This document shows positions 26,217 to 34,115 of a DNA stretch of 64,000 nucleotides, one piece after another. The DNA is from Propionibacteriaceae bacterium AM104-82 (lineage in GTDB: Bacteria > Actinomycetota > Actinomycetes > Propionibacteriales > Propionibacteriaceae). The notes beneath the pieces are model-generated. The model was not told the origin of the DNA and ran no database searches. It saw nothing but the letters and a program-made list of their open reading frames with translations. Numbering within the stretch: position 1 is the stretch's first letter; each line of letters begins with the position of its first letter. Where the stretch lies: contig JAQDQK010000007.1 in the NCBI GenBank assembly GCA_027658995.1, forward strand, positions 93,430 through 157,429. The letters run 5' to 3'. Both the position numbers and the translations under genes were made by a program.

Positions 26217-27140
26217 TCAGGCGGCCGGGTTGAGTCGTCGTTGCGCGGCGGCGGCCGCGCCGAGGGCGACGCCGTCTCCCCCGAGCCTGGCACGCACCAC
26301 GTCGAGCGGCACCCCCGAGACGGGGGCGTCGCTGCGCAGCGTCGCCTCGAGCGCGGGAAGCAGCAGGTCCCAGGCGTGCGTGACCCCTCCGCCGACGACG
26401 ACGCGGGTCAGGTCGAGCACCCCCGCGGTGGCGACGCAGGCCATCGCGAGCGCCCTTCCCGCCTTGTCGAAGACGGCGAGCGCGGTCGGGTCGCCGGCGC
26501 GGGCAAGGTCGGCGATCGCGGCGGCGGACCGGACGACCCCGGCGGCCTCCGCGTAGCGCAGTTCGATGGAGCGCCCGGAGGCGAGGGTCTCGAGGTGGCC
26601 GACCTGGCCGCAGGTGCACACCAGGTCGCTGTAGCCGGGGGTGTGGCCGATCTCGCCCGCGGCGCCGTGCGGGCCGTACCTGAGCCTCCCGTCGAGGACG
26701 ACGGCCCCGCCGACCCCGGTGCCGAGCATGATGCCGAGCACGTCGGGCGCAGACGCCTCACCCCAGGCGACCTCGCCGAGCAGGAACGCGTTGACGTCGT
26801 TCTCGACCCGGACGGGAACGCCGAGGCGGCGCTCGAGTTCGGGCCCGAGCGCGAAGCCCGCCCAGTCGGTGAAGGTGTCGGAGGCGGCCGTCACCTGGCC
26901 GCGCTCGGCGTCGATCACCCCGGCCGCGCCGACGCCTGCCGCGACGAGGCGCACGCCGGTGCTGCCGACGAGCGAGGTGACCAGCCCTGCTGCGGCGTCG
27001 GCCATGGCGGCCCCTCCGTCGCTCGCGGGTGCGGGCACGACTCCCCGCGCCAGGACCGCTCCCCCGTCGTCGACGAGCAGCGCGGCGATCTTGGTGCCTC
27101 CGATGTCGATGCCCGCGATGGCGCTCTCAACGGACGCCAC
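26217..27140 (-). CDS. ROK-family sugar kinase
   Basis: 307 residues. The ATP loop is GIDIGGTKIAALLVD, the catalytic Asp is in VENDVNAFLLGE, and the phosphate-binding MLGTGVGGAVVLDG follows. The ROK zinc motif is CTCGQVGHLE, where the usual third cysteine is replaced by His; whether zinc is still bound is open. Likely substrates are glucose, N-acetylglucosamine or N-acetylmannosamine taken up by the neighbouring importer. Starts at GTG 27140, one base after the permease stop, hence tightly coupled in the operon. Confidence 0.88.
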   Translation of the reverse strand: MASVESAIAGIDIGGTKIAALLVDDGGAVLARGVVPAPASDGGAAMADAAAGLVTSLVGSTGVRLVAAGVGAAGVIDAERGQVTAASDTFTDWAGFALGPELERRLGVPVRVENDVNAFLLGEVAWGEASAPDVLGIMLGTGVGGAVVLDGRLRYGPHGAAGEIGHTPGYSDLVCTCGQVGHLETLASGRSIELRYAEAAGVVRSAAAIADLARAGDPTALAVFDKAGRALAMACVATAGVLDLTRVVVGGGVTHAWDLLLPALEATLRSDAPVSGVPLDVVRARLGGDGVALGAAAAAQRRLNPAA

Positions 27141-27141
27141 G

Positions 27142-28050
27142 TCACCGACCCCCGAGGCCAGCCATGGCGATGCCCTTGACGAGGTGCTTCTGCAGGACGA
27201 TCACGAGCAGGGTGGTGGGGATCATCGAGATGATCGCGGCCGCCATCTGCAGGTCCCAGCGGGTTCCGGTCAGGCCGGAGAAGCTGGCGAGGCCGACGGG
27301 GAGGGTCCCGTGGGCGTTGTAGTCGACCGTCACGATCAGCGGCCACAGGTAGCTGTTCCAGAACGACAGGAAGGTGAACACCGACAGCACCGCGAGGGCC
27401 GACTTCGACAGCGGAAGCAGGATCAGGACGAAGGTCCTGATGGGGCCGGCGCCGTCGACCCGGGCGGCCTCCTCCATCTCGTAGGGGATGCCGCGGAAGA
27501 ACTGGCGCATCAGGAAGGTGCCGAAGGCGCCGAACGCGAACGGCAGGATCAGCGCCTGGTAGGTGTCGACCCAGTTGAACCACTGCATGACCTGGAACAT
27601 CGGGATGACCAGCACCTCTGCAGGCACCATCAACGTCGCGAGGAACAGGATGAAGACGATGTCGCGGCCCTTCCAGCGGAGCCGCCCGAAGGCGTAGCCG
27701 GCGCAGGACGAGACAATCAGCACGACGAGGGTGCCTGCGACCGCCACGAACAGCGAGTTGAAGATGTAGGTCCAGAACGGGCCGAACTTGAAGACCTCGA
27801 CGAAGTTGCTCCAGCGCACCTCCGAGCCGATCAGGCGCGGCGGCATCGCGAACATCTCGCCGTTGGGCTTCAGCGCCGAGAAGAACGCGTAGACGAGCGG
27901 AAGCATGAACAGTGCGGCCGCCACGTAGACGGTGATGTGGGCGAGGATCAGGCGCGCGCGCTGCCCGGAGGTCAGCGGGGCCTTCGCCTGCGAGCGGTGC
28001 TCGACCTCGACGGCCTCGTCGAGCGGCATGACCAGCGGACTAGTGCTCAT
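27142..28050 (-). CDS. Carbohydrate ABC transporter permease, MalG type
   Basis: 302 residues, six membrane segments. The cytoplasmic EAA loop reads EEAARVDGAGPIRTFVLILLP, and FLSFWNSYLWPLIV and a GLTGTRWDLQMAAAIISMIP segment are typical of the second permease of CUT1 sugar importers. The ATG at 28050 overlaps the 3' end of the first permease by 11 bases. No ATPase gene lies in the cluster, so a shared MsiK-type ATPase encoded elsewhere is expected, as is common in actinobacteria. Confidence 0.92.
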   Translation of the reverse strand: MSTSPLVMPLDEAVEVEHRSQAKAPLTSGQRARLILAHITVYVAAALFMLPLVYAFFSALKPNGEMFAMPPRLIGSEVRWSNFVEVFKFGPFWTYIFNSLFVAVAGTLVVLIVSSCAGYAFGRLRWKGRDIVFILFLATLMVPAEVLVIPMFQVMQWFNWVDTYQALILPFAFGAFGTFLMRQFFRGIPYEMEEAARVDGAGPIRTFVLILLPLSKSALAVLSVFTFLSFWNSYLWPLIVTVDYNAHGTLPVGLASFSGLTGTRWDLQMAAAIISMIPTTLLVIVLQKHLVKGIAMAGLGGR

Positions 28051-28948
28051 AGTGCACCCACCTCTTCTGGGCACCGAACTGGATGGCGGTGATGATGATG
28101 ATCAGGGCGAACAGGATCCAGGCCCCCGCCGCGGCCAGGCCGAGGTCCTGGAACTTGAACCCCTGGTTGTAGATCCACATCACGAGCGGCAACGTGGCGT
28201 TACCCGGGCCACCGCCGGTGAGCAACTGGGGCTGCGCGAAGACCTGCAGCGAGGTGATCATCGTCATGACGGCGGCGAAGAAGATCGACGGCGAGATCAT
28301 CGGCAGGATGATGCCCCAGGTGACGCGCCATCCGGAGGCGCCGTCGATGGCGGCGGCCTCGAGCACCGACTCGGGCAACTGCTCGAGCGCGGCGGAGAAG
28401 ATCAGCATGTTGTAGCCGAGGCCCTGCCACACGCTCATCACGACGACCATGATCATGGCCCAGTTGCGGTCGGCGAGGAAGTTGGGCAGTTCGACGCCGA
28501 ACCAACTGGTGGCGACGCCGTTGAAGAGGCCCTGGGGCTGAAGCAGCATCTTCCAGACCAGCACGTTGGCGACCATCGGGGTCACAACGGGGATGAAGAA
28601 CAGCACGCGCAGGGCGCCGCGGCCGCGGATGCGTGGGCCGAGCCCGATCGCGAGCAGCAGCGACAAGATGATGTTGGTGGGGACGTAGAGGACGGTGAAG
28701 ACAAGGGAGTTCTTCAGCGCCGGGAGGAAGTTGGGGTCGTCGAGCAGGCGCGTGTAGTTCGCCCCGCCGTTGAAGGTGCGGGCGCCGAACGTCGGCCAGT
28801 CGAAGAAGCTCATCACGATGGACAAGACGACCGGCACGATCGTGAACAGGGCGAGGCCCACCAGGGCTGGGCTGGCAAAGCCCAGCGCCTGGCGCGCCTC
28901 CATCCTGGCGAGAGACCCGCGTCGCGTTCGCGCGGCTGTCGTGGTCAT
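28040..28948 (-). CDS. Carbohydrate ABC transporter permease, MalF type
   Basis: 302 residues, six membrane segments. The N-terminus ARQALGFASPALVGLALFTI and the EAAAIDGASGWRVTWGIILP loop identify the first permease of a CUT1 importer. The LPLVMWIYNQGFKFQDLG segment near the end is also family-typical. The ATG at 28948 follows the binding-protein stop by 14 bases. It pairs with the MalG-type protein encoded next to form the membrane channel. Confidence 0.92.
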   Translation of the reverse strand: MTTTAARTRRGSLARMEARQALGFASPALVGLALFTIVPVVLSIVMSFFDWPTFGARTFNGGANYTRLLDDPNFLPALKNSLVFTVLYVPTNIILSLLLAIGLGPRIRGRGALRVLFFIPVVTPMVANVLVWKMLLQPQGLFNGVATSWFGVELPNFLADRNWAMIMVVVMSVWQGLGYNMLIFSAALEQLPESVLEAAAIDGASGWRVTWGIILPMISPSIFFAAVMTMITSLQVFAQPQLLTGGGPGNATLPLVMWIYNQGFKFQDLGLAAAGAWILFALIIIITAIQFGAQKRWVHYEH

Positions 28949-28962
28949 CGTCGAGGACTCCC

Positions 28963-30240
28963 CTAGCCGCCGAACTGCTGCTGGGCAGTCTCGAGCACGG
29001 TCTTCATGTCCTGCTGGCCGTTGTAGACGCTGACGAGTTCGGGCTGGACGTAGGTGTCGACCTTCGCCCAGTTGTCGCTGACGTACTGCCCCTCGACGTT
29101 CTTGAACGCGGCCTCGAAGGTCGCCTTGACCATGTCGCGGTGCGCCTCGTCGATCGACTCGAAGTACAGAGGCTGGCTCTCGGCGCGGGCCGGGTAGCTG
29201 CGACCGGAGCTTGCGATGGAGTCCTGCGAGTCCTTGCTCAGCAGCGAGCCGAGCACCTTGAGGGCCGCGTCCTTGTTGGCGCAGTTCTTGGAGATGCCGT
29301 AGCCGGAGCCGAGGATCAGCGACAGGTTGCCCTTGTCGCCTCCAGGCAGCGGCGCGAGGCCTGCCTTGAAGCCCGCGTCGTTGTTGAGGTAGCCGACGGC
29401 GTTCCAGGTGCCGTCGACGGCCATCGCCGCGTTCCCACCGGTGAACTGGTTCTCGCCCCAGCCGGTGTCGGAGGCCGACGCGACGGGCGCCGCGATCTTC
29501 TGCTCGGTGACAAGGCCCGCATACCAGGTGGCTGCGTCGAGGAAGGCGGGGTCGGTGAGCTGCAGCTTGCCGTCCTGCGTAACGGGCTGCACGCCCGCCT
29601 TTGCGATCGGGAGGGCCTGCCACTGGAAGCCGCCCATGCCGATGCCGAAGCCGTACTTGCCGTCCTTGGTTGCGGCCTTTGCGGCCGCCTCGAAGTCGTC
29701 GAAGGTCCAGCCGATCTTCGGCAGCGTCGCGCCAGCGGCGGTCAACTGGTCCTCGTTGTAGTAGGTGACCATGGTGGCGACGTCGAAGGGGAGGCCGTAC
29801 AGCTCGCCCTTGTTCTTGAGGATCTCGAGCGAGCCCTCGGCGAAGTCGCTATCGGCCAGGCCCGCGGCCTTCAGGTCGTCGGCAGTGAGGACGGCGAAGC
29901 CGTCGGTGTAGCTGGCGAGCATGCCCGAGTTCATGCCGGTCACGCACGCCATGTTGTTGGAGGCCATGTTGGTGGTGAGCTTCGTGAAGAAGTCACCCCA
30001 GGGGGCGGTGCGCAGTTCGACCTTGATGTCGGGGTTCTGCTTCTTGACGACGTCCATCTGCGCCTCGAGCGCCTTGGTGTCGTCCTCGCTGCCTGCCCAC
30101 ATGTCGACGACGATCGCCTCGCCCTTGTCGCCACCGTTCGTGCCGCCCTGCGTCGGCGTGTTACCGCCGCCACCGCATCCGGTCAGCGCGACGGCGAGCC
30201 CAGCGACCGCGGCCACTGCTCCCAGACGGATCTTCTTCAT
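28963..30240 (-). CDS. Extracellular sugar-binding lipoprotein
   Basis: 425 residues. The signal ends in [10 protein letters not shown], a lipobox with Cys22, and a Gly/Asn/Thr linker precedes a CUT1 solute-binding fold: [34 protein letters not shown] and [13 protein letters not shown] are characteristic. Mature protein sits on the outer face of the membrane and delivers oligosaccharide to the two permeases. It is the first gene of the six-gene operon. AAGGAGGG lies nine bases before the ATG. The ligand is not determined; the neighbouring fucosidases suggest a fucosylated glycan or its core. Confidence 0.93.
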   Translation of the reverse strand: MKKIRLGAVAAVAGLAVALTGCGGGGNTPTQGGTNGGDKGEAIVVDMWAGSEDDTKALEAQMDVVKKQNPDIKVELRTAPWGDFFTKLTTNMASNNMACVTGMNSGMLASYTDGFAVLTADDLKAAGLADSDFAEGSLEILKNKGELYGLPFDVATMVTYYNEDQLTAAGATLPKIGWTFDDFEAAAKAATKDGKYGFGIGMGGFQWQALPIAKAGVQPVTQDGKLQLTDPAFLDAATWYAGLVTEQKIAAPVASASDTGWGENQFTGGNAAMAVDGTWNAVGYLNNDAGFKAGLAPLPGGDKGNLSLILGSGYGISKNCANKDAALKVLGSLLSKDSQDSIASSGRSYPARAESQPLYFESIDEAHRDMVKATFEAAFKNVEGQYVSDNWAKVDTYVQPELVSVYNGQQDMKTVLETAQQQFGG

Positions 30241-30270
30241 TGAAACCCTCCTTCGGGTGGTGGATCTTTG

Positions 30271-30283
30271 TTCGATGATCGAA
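30271..30283 (-). promoter_or_regulatory. Palindrome upstream of sugar operon, candidate operator
   Basis: TTCGATGATCGAA is a 13-base palindrome around a central G, 31 bases before the binding-protein start. It would lie in the leader or core promoter of the operon. The divergent ROK regulator is the obvious candidate to bind it, but this is inferred. Confidence 0.45.
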
Positions 30284-30310
30284 TCAACTTTCCACGCGAC
30301 TGAATGAAGT

Positions 30311-30322
30311 TATGCTGGCATA
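30311..30322. promoter_or_regulatory. Second palindrome between divergent sugar genes
   Basis: TATGCTGGCATA has perfect five-base arms around TG. It lies centrally between the operon and its divergent ROK regulator. A separate eight-base inverted pair, AACTTTCC at 30286-30293 and GGAAAGTT at 30350-30357, brackets it, which could allow looping. No binding data can be read from sequence. Confidence 0.4.
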
Positions 30323-30434
30323 CCCTGCAGAGAACCGCCAGAGGGAAGCGGAAAGTTATCAAAAGGTGACCTTCCCGGCCAGACTTCACCCCTGAGGGGA
30401 TACCCTTTGCTTAGTTTGACCCCGAAGGAAGATT

Positions 30435-31577
30435 ATGCGGATTCCCCCAGAAACCGGTGAGGCCGACGTCACGGCGCAGCGCATCCTCGACCTCGTGGCG
30501 CGCGGAGAGGCCCGTTCGCGCAGCGAACTGGCCTCGGCGCTCAGCCTCGCGCCTTCGACCGTGGGGCTGCGCGTCCAGTCGCTGGTCGACGCAGGCCTGT
30601 TGCGGGAGAGCGGGGCGGGCGCGTCGAGCGGAGGACGGCGCCCACGGCTGCTGGAGATCAACGGCGGCCAGGGCGAGGTGCTCACCGTCGACCTTGGAGG
30701 CGGCCACGCGCGGCTCGGCAGGCACGGCCTCAGCGGCGCGCTCGTCGAGACCGCCGCGCTGCCCATCACGCTGGCCGACGGCCCGGTTCCGACCCTCGAC
30801 GCCGTCGCCGACGCGCTGCGGGAGTTCGGCTCGAGCAAGCTCCGCGGCATCGGGGTCTCGCTTCCCGGTCCGGTCAACCCGGAGATCGGCGGGGTCGAGC
30901 AGCCCTCCCGGATGCCCGGCTGGCCCGGCTACCGGGTGGGCGACCACCTCAGCGAGATGTTCGGCGTGCCGGTGGCCGTCGACAACGACGCGAACCTGGC
31001 GGCGCTTGGCGAGCACCGGGTGCGGATGGGCACCAGTCGCCACTCGATCACGGTCAAGGCGGGCACCGCGATCGGCTCCGGCATCATCGTCGACGGGCGG
31101 GTGCACCGCGGCGCCACCTCCGCCGCCGGGGACATCACGCACACCCGGATCGACTCCGACGAGCGGGTGCCGTGCTCCTGCGGAAACATCAACTGTCTCG
31201 AGACGGTGGCGAGCGGCGCGGGTGTGGTGCGGCAACTACGGGAGGCCGGCTACGACGTGACCACCACCGCCGAGGCGCTCGACCTGGCCCGCGCGGCCGA
31301 CGTCACGGCAACCGGCCTGGTGCGCAGCGCGGGCACCCACCTCGGCCAGGTGCTCTCCGGGGTGGTCAACTTCTTCAACCCCCACGCGGTCTTCCTCACC
31401 GGGTCGATGAGTTCCTCCGAGCCGTTCCTGGCCGCCGTGCGCAGCCGCGTCTACGCCAGTTGCCACCCGCTCGTCACGCAGACGCTACGGATCGAGGCCG
31501 CGACCACCGGCGCGGACGCGCCGCTGCTGGGGGCCGCGCGCCTCGTGCTCGACGAGTTGACGCTCGCGGCTCCCTAG
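30435..31577 (+). CDS. ROK-family transcriptional repressor
   Basis: 380 residues. A winged helix-turn-helix fills the first 70 residues (AQRILDLVARGEARSRSELASAL and so on), followed by a ROK sugar-binding domain with VDNDANLAALGEH and a complete zinc motif CSCGNINCLE. The ATP loop of kinases is degenerate (VDLGGGHARLG), as expected for a NagC/XylR-type regulator rather than a kinase. Divergent from the sugar ABC operon, it most likely represses it until a sugar ligand binds. GAAGGAAG precedes the ATG and TACCCT at 30401-30406 is a plausible -10. The stop overlaps that of the convergent fucosidase. Confidence 0.88.
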   Translation: MRIPPETGEADVTAQRILDLVARGEARSRSELASALSLAPSTVGLRVQSLVDAGLLRESGAGASSGGRRPRLLEINGGQGEVLTVDLGGGHARLGRHGLSGALVETAALPITLADGPVPTLDAVADALREFGSSKLRGIGVSLPGPVNPEIGGVEQPSRMPGWPGYRVGDHLSEMFGVPVAVDNDANLAALGEHRVRMGTSRHSITVKAGTAIGSGIIVDGRVHRGATSAAGDITHTRIDSDERVPCSCGNINCLETVASGAGVVRQLREAGYDVTTTAEALDLARAADVTATGLVRSAGTHLGQVLSGVVNFFNPHAVFLTGSMSSSEPFLAAVRSRVYASCHPLVTQTLRIEAATTGADAPLLGAARLVLDELTLAAP

Positions 31578-32830
31578 AGCAGCGTCAGCTCGATCACGGG
31601 GACCAGCACGTCAGGCCGTCGCACCGGGAGGTGCACCGTCAGTGTCCCTTCCGGCTCCCCCGCCGGGGTCAGGTGCGAGGCCTGCTGGTCGGGGCTGCTG
31701 ACCGAGGTCCGCAGCCAGGACCCGTCGTTCAGCAACCGCGCGTAGCCGACCCTCCCGGCGAGGCCGGGCAGGTGCACGAAGCCGAGCGGCCAGGAGTGCA
31801 GGTGCAGGTACAACCGGTCGCCGCGGCGGGTGTAGACCCCCTCACGCGGCGGCTCGAACTCGGCGTGCCCGCAGCCGGTCACGGCGTCCCGGTGCAGGTC
31901 CATCCAGGCCGCCAGTTCGGTCAGCGTCGCCACGTCGTGCGGCGTCAGCGCTCCCCTGCCGTCCGGCCCGACGTTGAGCAGCATGTTGCCGTCCATCGAG
32001 ACGGAGTCGACGAGCATCTGCGCTAGCAGCGCCGCCGGCTTGTGGTTGACGTTGTCGCGGTCGTAGCCCCACGACCCGTTCATCGTCTGGCAGGCCTCCC
32101 AGACCTGGGGTACGCCGTCCTTGAGCAGCGGGGCGGTCGGCTGGTACTGCTCGGGGGTCACGAAGTCGCCCTCGACGCCGAGCCGGTCGTTGACGATCAT
32201 CGAGGGCTGGAGGCGCCGGCAGAGGGCGAGCAGGCCCGCCGAGTCCCAGTCCTCCGCCGACTTGCCGCGCAGCCCCTGCTTGGTCTCGGGGTAGGTGTAG
32301 TCGAAGAAGAGGTAGTCGATCCGGCCGTAGCCAGTCAGCAGTTCGGCGACCTGCCCGTGCAAGAACTCCCGGTAGCGGGCCATGTCGCGGGTGGCGTTGA
32401 CCTCCGCGACGTCGGCGCGCTCGCGCAGCGGGTGTACCCAGTCGATCGTGAAGTCGGGGTGGTGCCAGTCGATCAGCGAGTGGTACAGCCCGACGCGCAG
32501 CCCCGCGGCCCGCGCGGCGTCGACGAACTCGCGCACCAGATCGCGCCCGCACGCGGCGGGCGCCGTGTAGTCGGTCAGGGCGGAGTCCCACAGCGCGAAG
32601 CCTTCGTGGTGCTTGGTGGTCAGGACCGCGTAGCCCATGCCCGCCGCGACCGCGGCGGCCACGATGGCCTCGGCGTCGAAGCGGTCGGGGTCGAAGTGGT
32701 CGAAGTAGACGCGGTACTCGTCCGGGTCCATCTGCTCGTAGGTCTGCACCCATTCGTGGCGGGCCGCGCCGCTGTAGAGGCCGAAGTGGACGAAGAGACC
32801 GAACCGGGCCTCGGTGAACCAGTGCGACAT
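31574..32830 (-). CDS. GH29 alpha-L-fucosidase (second copy)
   Basis: 418 residues from the ATG at 32830, chosen because AAGGAGG lies five bases upstream; an ATG at 32860 would add ten residues without a ribosome site. GH29 features: TEARFGLFVHFGLYSGAARH, TTKHHEGFALWDS and RIDYLFFDYTYP with candidate nucleophile D177, then MDGNMLLNVGPDGRGAL. No signal peptide, so cytoplasmic. It is clearly diverged from the first fucosidase, which suggests a different linkage preference. Convergent with the ROK repressor, the two stop codons overlapping. Confidence 0.92.
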   Translation of the reverse strand: MSHWFTEARFGLFVHFGLYSGAARHEWVQTYEQMDPDEYRVYFDHFDPDRFDAEAIVAAAVAAGMGYAVLTTKHHEGFALWDSALTDYTAPAACGRDLVREFVDAARAAGLRVGLYHSLIDWHHPDFTIDWVHPLRERADVAEVNATRDMARYREFLHGQVAELLTGYGRIDYLFFDYTYPETKQGLRGKSAEDWDSAGLLALCRRLQPSMIVNDRLGVEGDFVTPEQYQPTAPLLKDGVPQVWEACQTMNGSWGYDRDNVNHKPAALLAQMLVDSVSMDGNMLLNVGPDGRGALTPHDVATLTELAAWMDLHRDAVTGCGHAEFEPPREGVYTRRGDRLYLHLHSWPLGFVHLPGLAGRVGYARLLNDGSWLRTSVSSPDQQASHLTPAGEPEGTLTVHLPVRRPDVLVPVIELTLL

Positions 32831-32875
32831 CGCGCCTCCTTGGACGGGTTCGCCGGTCATTGTGCCACGGCTGAC

Positions 32876-33316
32876 TCAGCCGGCCAGTTCCTCCAGCGCC
32901 TTCGCGAGGCGACGCTGCCGGGTGGCGTCCTGCTTCGCGTCGGCGATCCCGCGGGCGATCTCCTTGCGGCGGGTGAAGCTGAGCGCGTCGAAGGCCGCCC
33001 TGGCCGCCGGGTCGGCGTCGAGCGCCGCCGCCAGTTCGTCGGGCACCTCGACGGTGCGTTCCTGCTCGTCGGCGGCGATGCTGACGTCGACCTCGTCGCC
33101 GATCTGCACGCCCAACTCGGCGCGGGCGGCCTTGCTGAGCCCGATGCAGATCACCTCGCCCATCCGGGCGACCCGCAGTCGCGCCGAGCGGCCCGCGATG
33201 GTGACGACGACCGGCGGGGTCTTGCGGGTCGACAACTCGGCGACCTGGGCGTCGGTGAGCATGATCGCCGCGGCAGGGCCGACGGGTTCGATCGTGGTGT
33301 GCAGTTCGAGGGTCAT
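32876..33316 (-). CDS. DUF1905 / YdeI (OmdA)-family protein
   Basis: 146 residues. The N-terminal 90 residues form a DUF1905 beta-domain (ARMGEVICIGLSKAARAELG, QIGDEVDVSIAADEQERTVE). The C-terminal DALSFTRRKEIARGIADAKQ and RRLAKALEEL fit the OmdA/YdeI helix pair. Members have no firmly established biochemical role. The gene lies eight bases after a second DUF1905 gene on the same strand and is probably its operon partner. No strong ribosome site is seen. Confidence 0.85.
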   Translation of the reverse strand: MTLELHTTIEPVGPAAAIMLTDAQVAELSTRKTPPVVVTIAGRSARLRVARMGEVICIGLSKAARAELGVQIGDEVDVSIAADEQERTVEVPDELAAALDADPAARAAFDALSFTRRKEIARGIADAKQDATRQRRLAKALEELAG

Positions 33317-33324
33317 GGCCGCTC

Positions 33325-33627
33325 CTAGACGCGGGGTTCGAGGTGGATCGTGGCATGGACGACATCGCCGAGGCCGATGTCCTCCGCGCGTTGGACGGCG
33401 ACCTTGACGGGAAGCAGGTAGCCGCCGTCGCGGGGAAAGAGCGAGGTGGTGAACTCGGTGTCGCCGATCACCGCGCGGGTCGAGATGCAGCCCCACCCGT
33501 AGGTCAGGATCGACGCCGAGTCGGAGATCACGCCCGCGGCCTCCTCGGGGAGCGCGACGAACAGGAACGGCGCGGGGCCGCGCCACTCGATGATCTCGCC
33601 GTCGAACTCCAGTTCCATGCGGGTCAT
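33325..33627 (-). CDS. DUF1905 single-domain protein
   Basis: 100 residues. The pattern ELEFDGEIIEWRGPAPFLFVALPEE, then ISTRAVIGDTEFTTSLFPRDGGYLLPVK and GLGDVVHATIHLE (read in parts) is a complete DUF1905 domain. Function unknown. ATG codons at 33627 and 33618 are both possible; the first is used. It precedes the DUF1905/YdeI gene by eight bases, so two versions of the same domain are encoded side by side. Confidence 0.85.
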   Translation of the reverse strand: MTRMELEFDGEIIEWRGPAPFLFVALPEEAAGVISDSASILTYGWGCISTRAVIGDTEFTTSLFPRDGGYLLPVKVAVQRAEDIGLGDVVHATIHLEPRV

Positions 33628-33705
33628 TGTGCCCCGCGAAGCCCCACGTCGGGTCGGCTTTGCGGCACCGACCCGACCGTCGGTGCCAGCGGATAGCGTG
33701 GCTTC

Positions 33706-34044
33706 ATGACGCTCAACATCGCAATGATCACCATCGACAGTTCCGATCCCCGCCCGCTCGCCACCTGGTGGGCAGAACGCCTCGGCGCCCCGATCCAGGA
33801 CGAGAACGACGGCTGGTTCTTCGTCATCGGCAGCACCCCTGCGCTCGCGATCCAGCACGTCGGCGACCCGACGCCAGGCAAGAACCGGATCCATCTGGAT
33901 CTCACCGTCGAGGACCTGGACGGCGCCCGCGACGAACTGCTCGCGGCGGGCGCGAGCCTCGTCGAGGAGCGCGGCGACGAGGCCTTCCGCTGGATCACGC
34001 TCGCGGACCCGCAGGGCAACCAGTTCTGCATCGCCAGCCACTGA
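33706..34044 (+). CDS. VOC (glyoxalase-fold) family protein
   Basis: 112 residues, one vicinal-oxygen-chelate module pair: ITIDSSDPRPLATWWAERLG at the start, then NRIHLDLTVEDLDGARDELLAAGA and WITLADPQGNQFCI at the end. The His in HLDL and the terminal region are candidate metal ligands, but the first expected ligand is not obvious. Actinobacterial members of this size are mostly uncharacterised. TAGCGT at 33694-33699 lies six bases before the ATG, a leaderless start. A two-way terminator follows. Confidence 0.85.
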   Translation: MTLNIAMITIDSSDPRPLATWWAERLGAPIQDENDGWFFVIGSTPALAIQHVGDPTPGKNRIHLDLTVEDLDGARDELLAAGASLVEERGDEAFRWITLADPQGNQFCIASH

Positions 34045-34071
34045 CCCGTTCCGCTTGGGGGGCGACGCGAA

Positions 34072-34102
34072 GCGGCCCGGGGTGAGGGACACCCCGGGCC
34101 GC
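34072..34102. terminator. Bidirectional terminator hairpin
   Basis: GCGGCCCGGGGTG at 34072-34084 pairs perfectly with its complement at 34090-34102 around a five-base loop. It sits between the convergent VOC gene and the GH85 gene and can serve both strands. Confidence 0.85.
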
Positions 34103-34115
34103 CGGTCTCAGGTGG

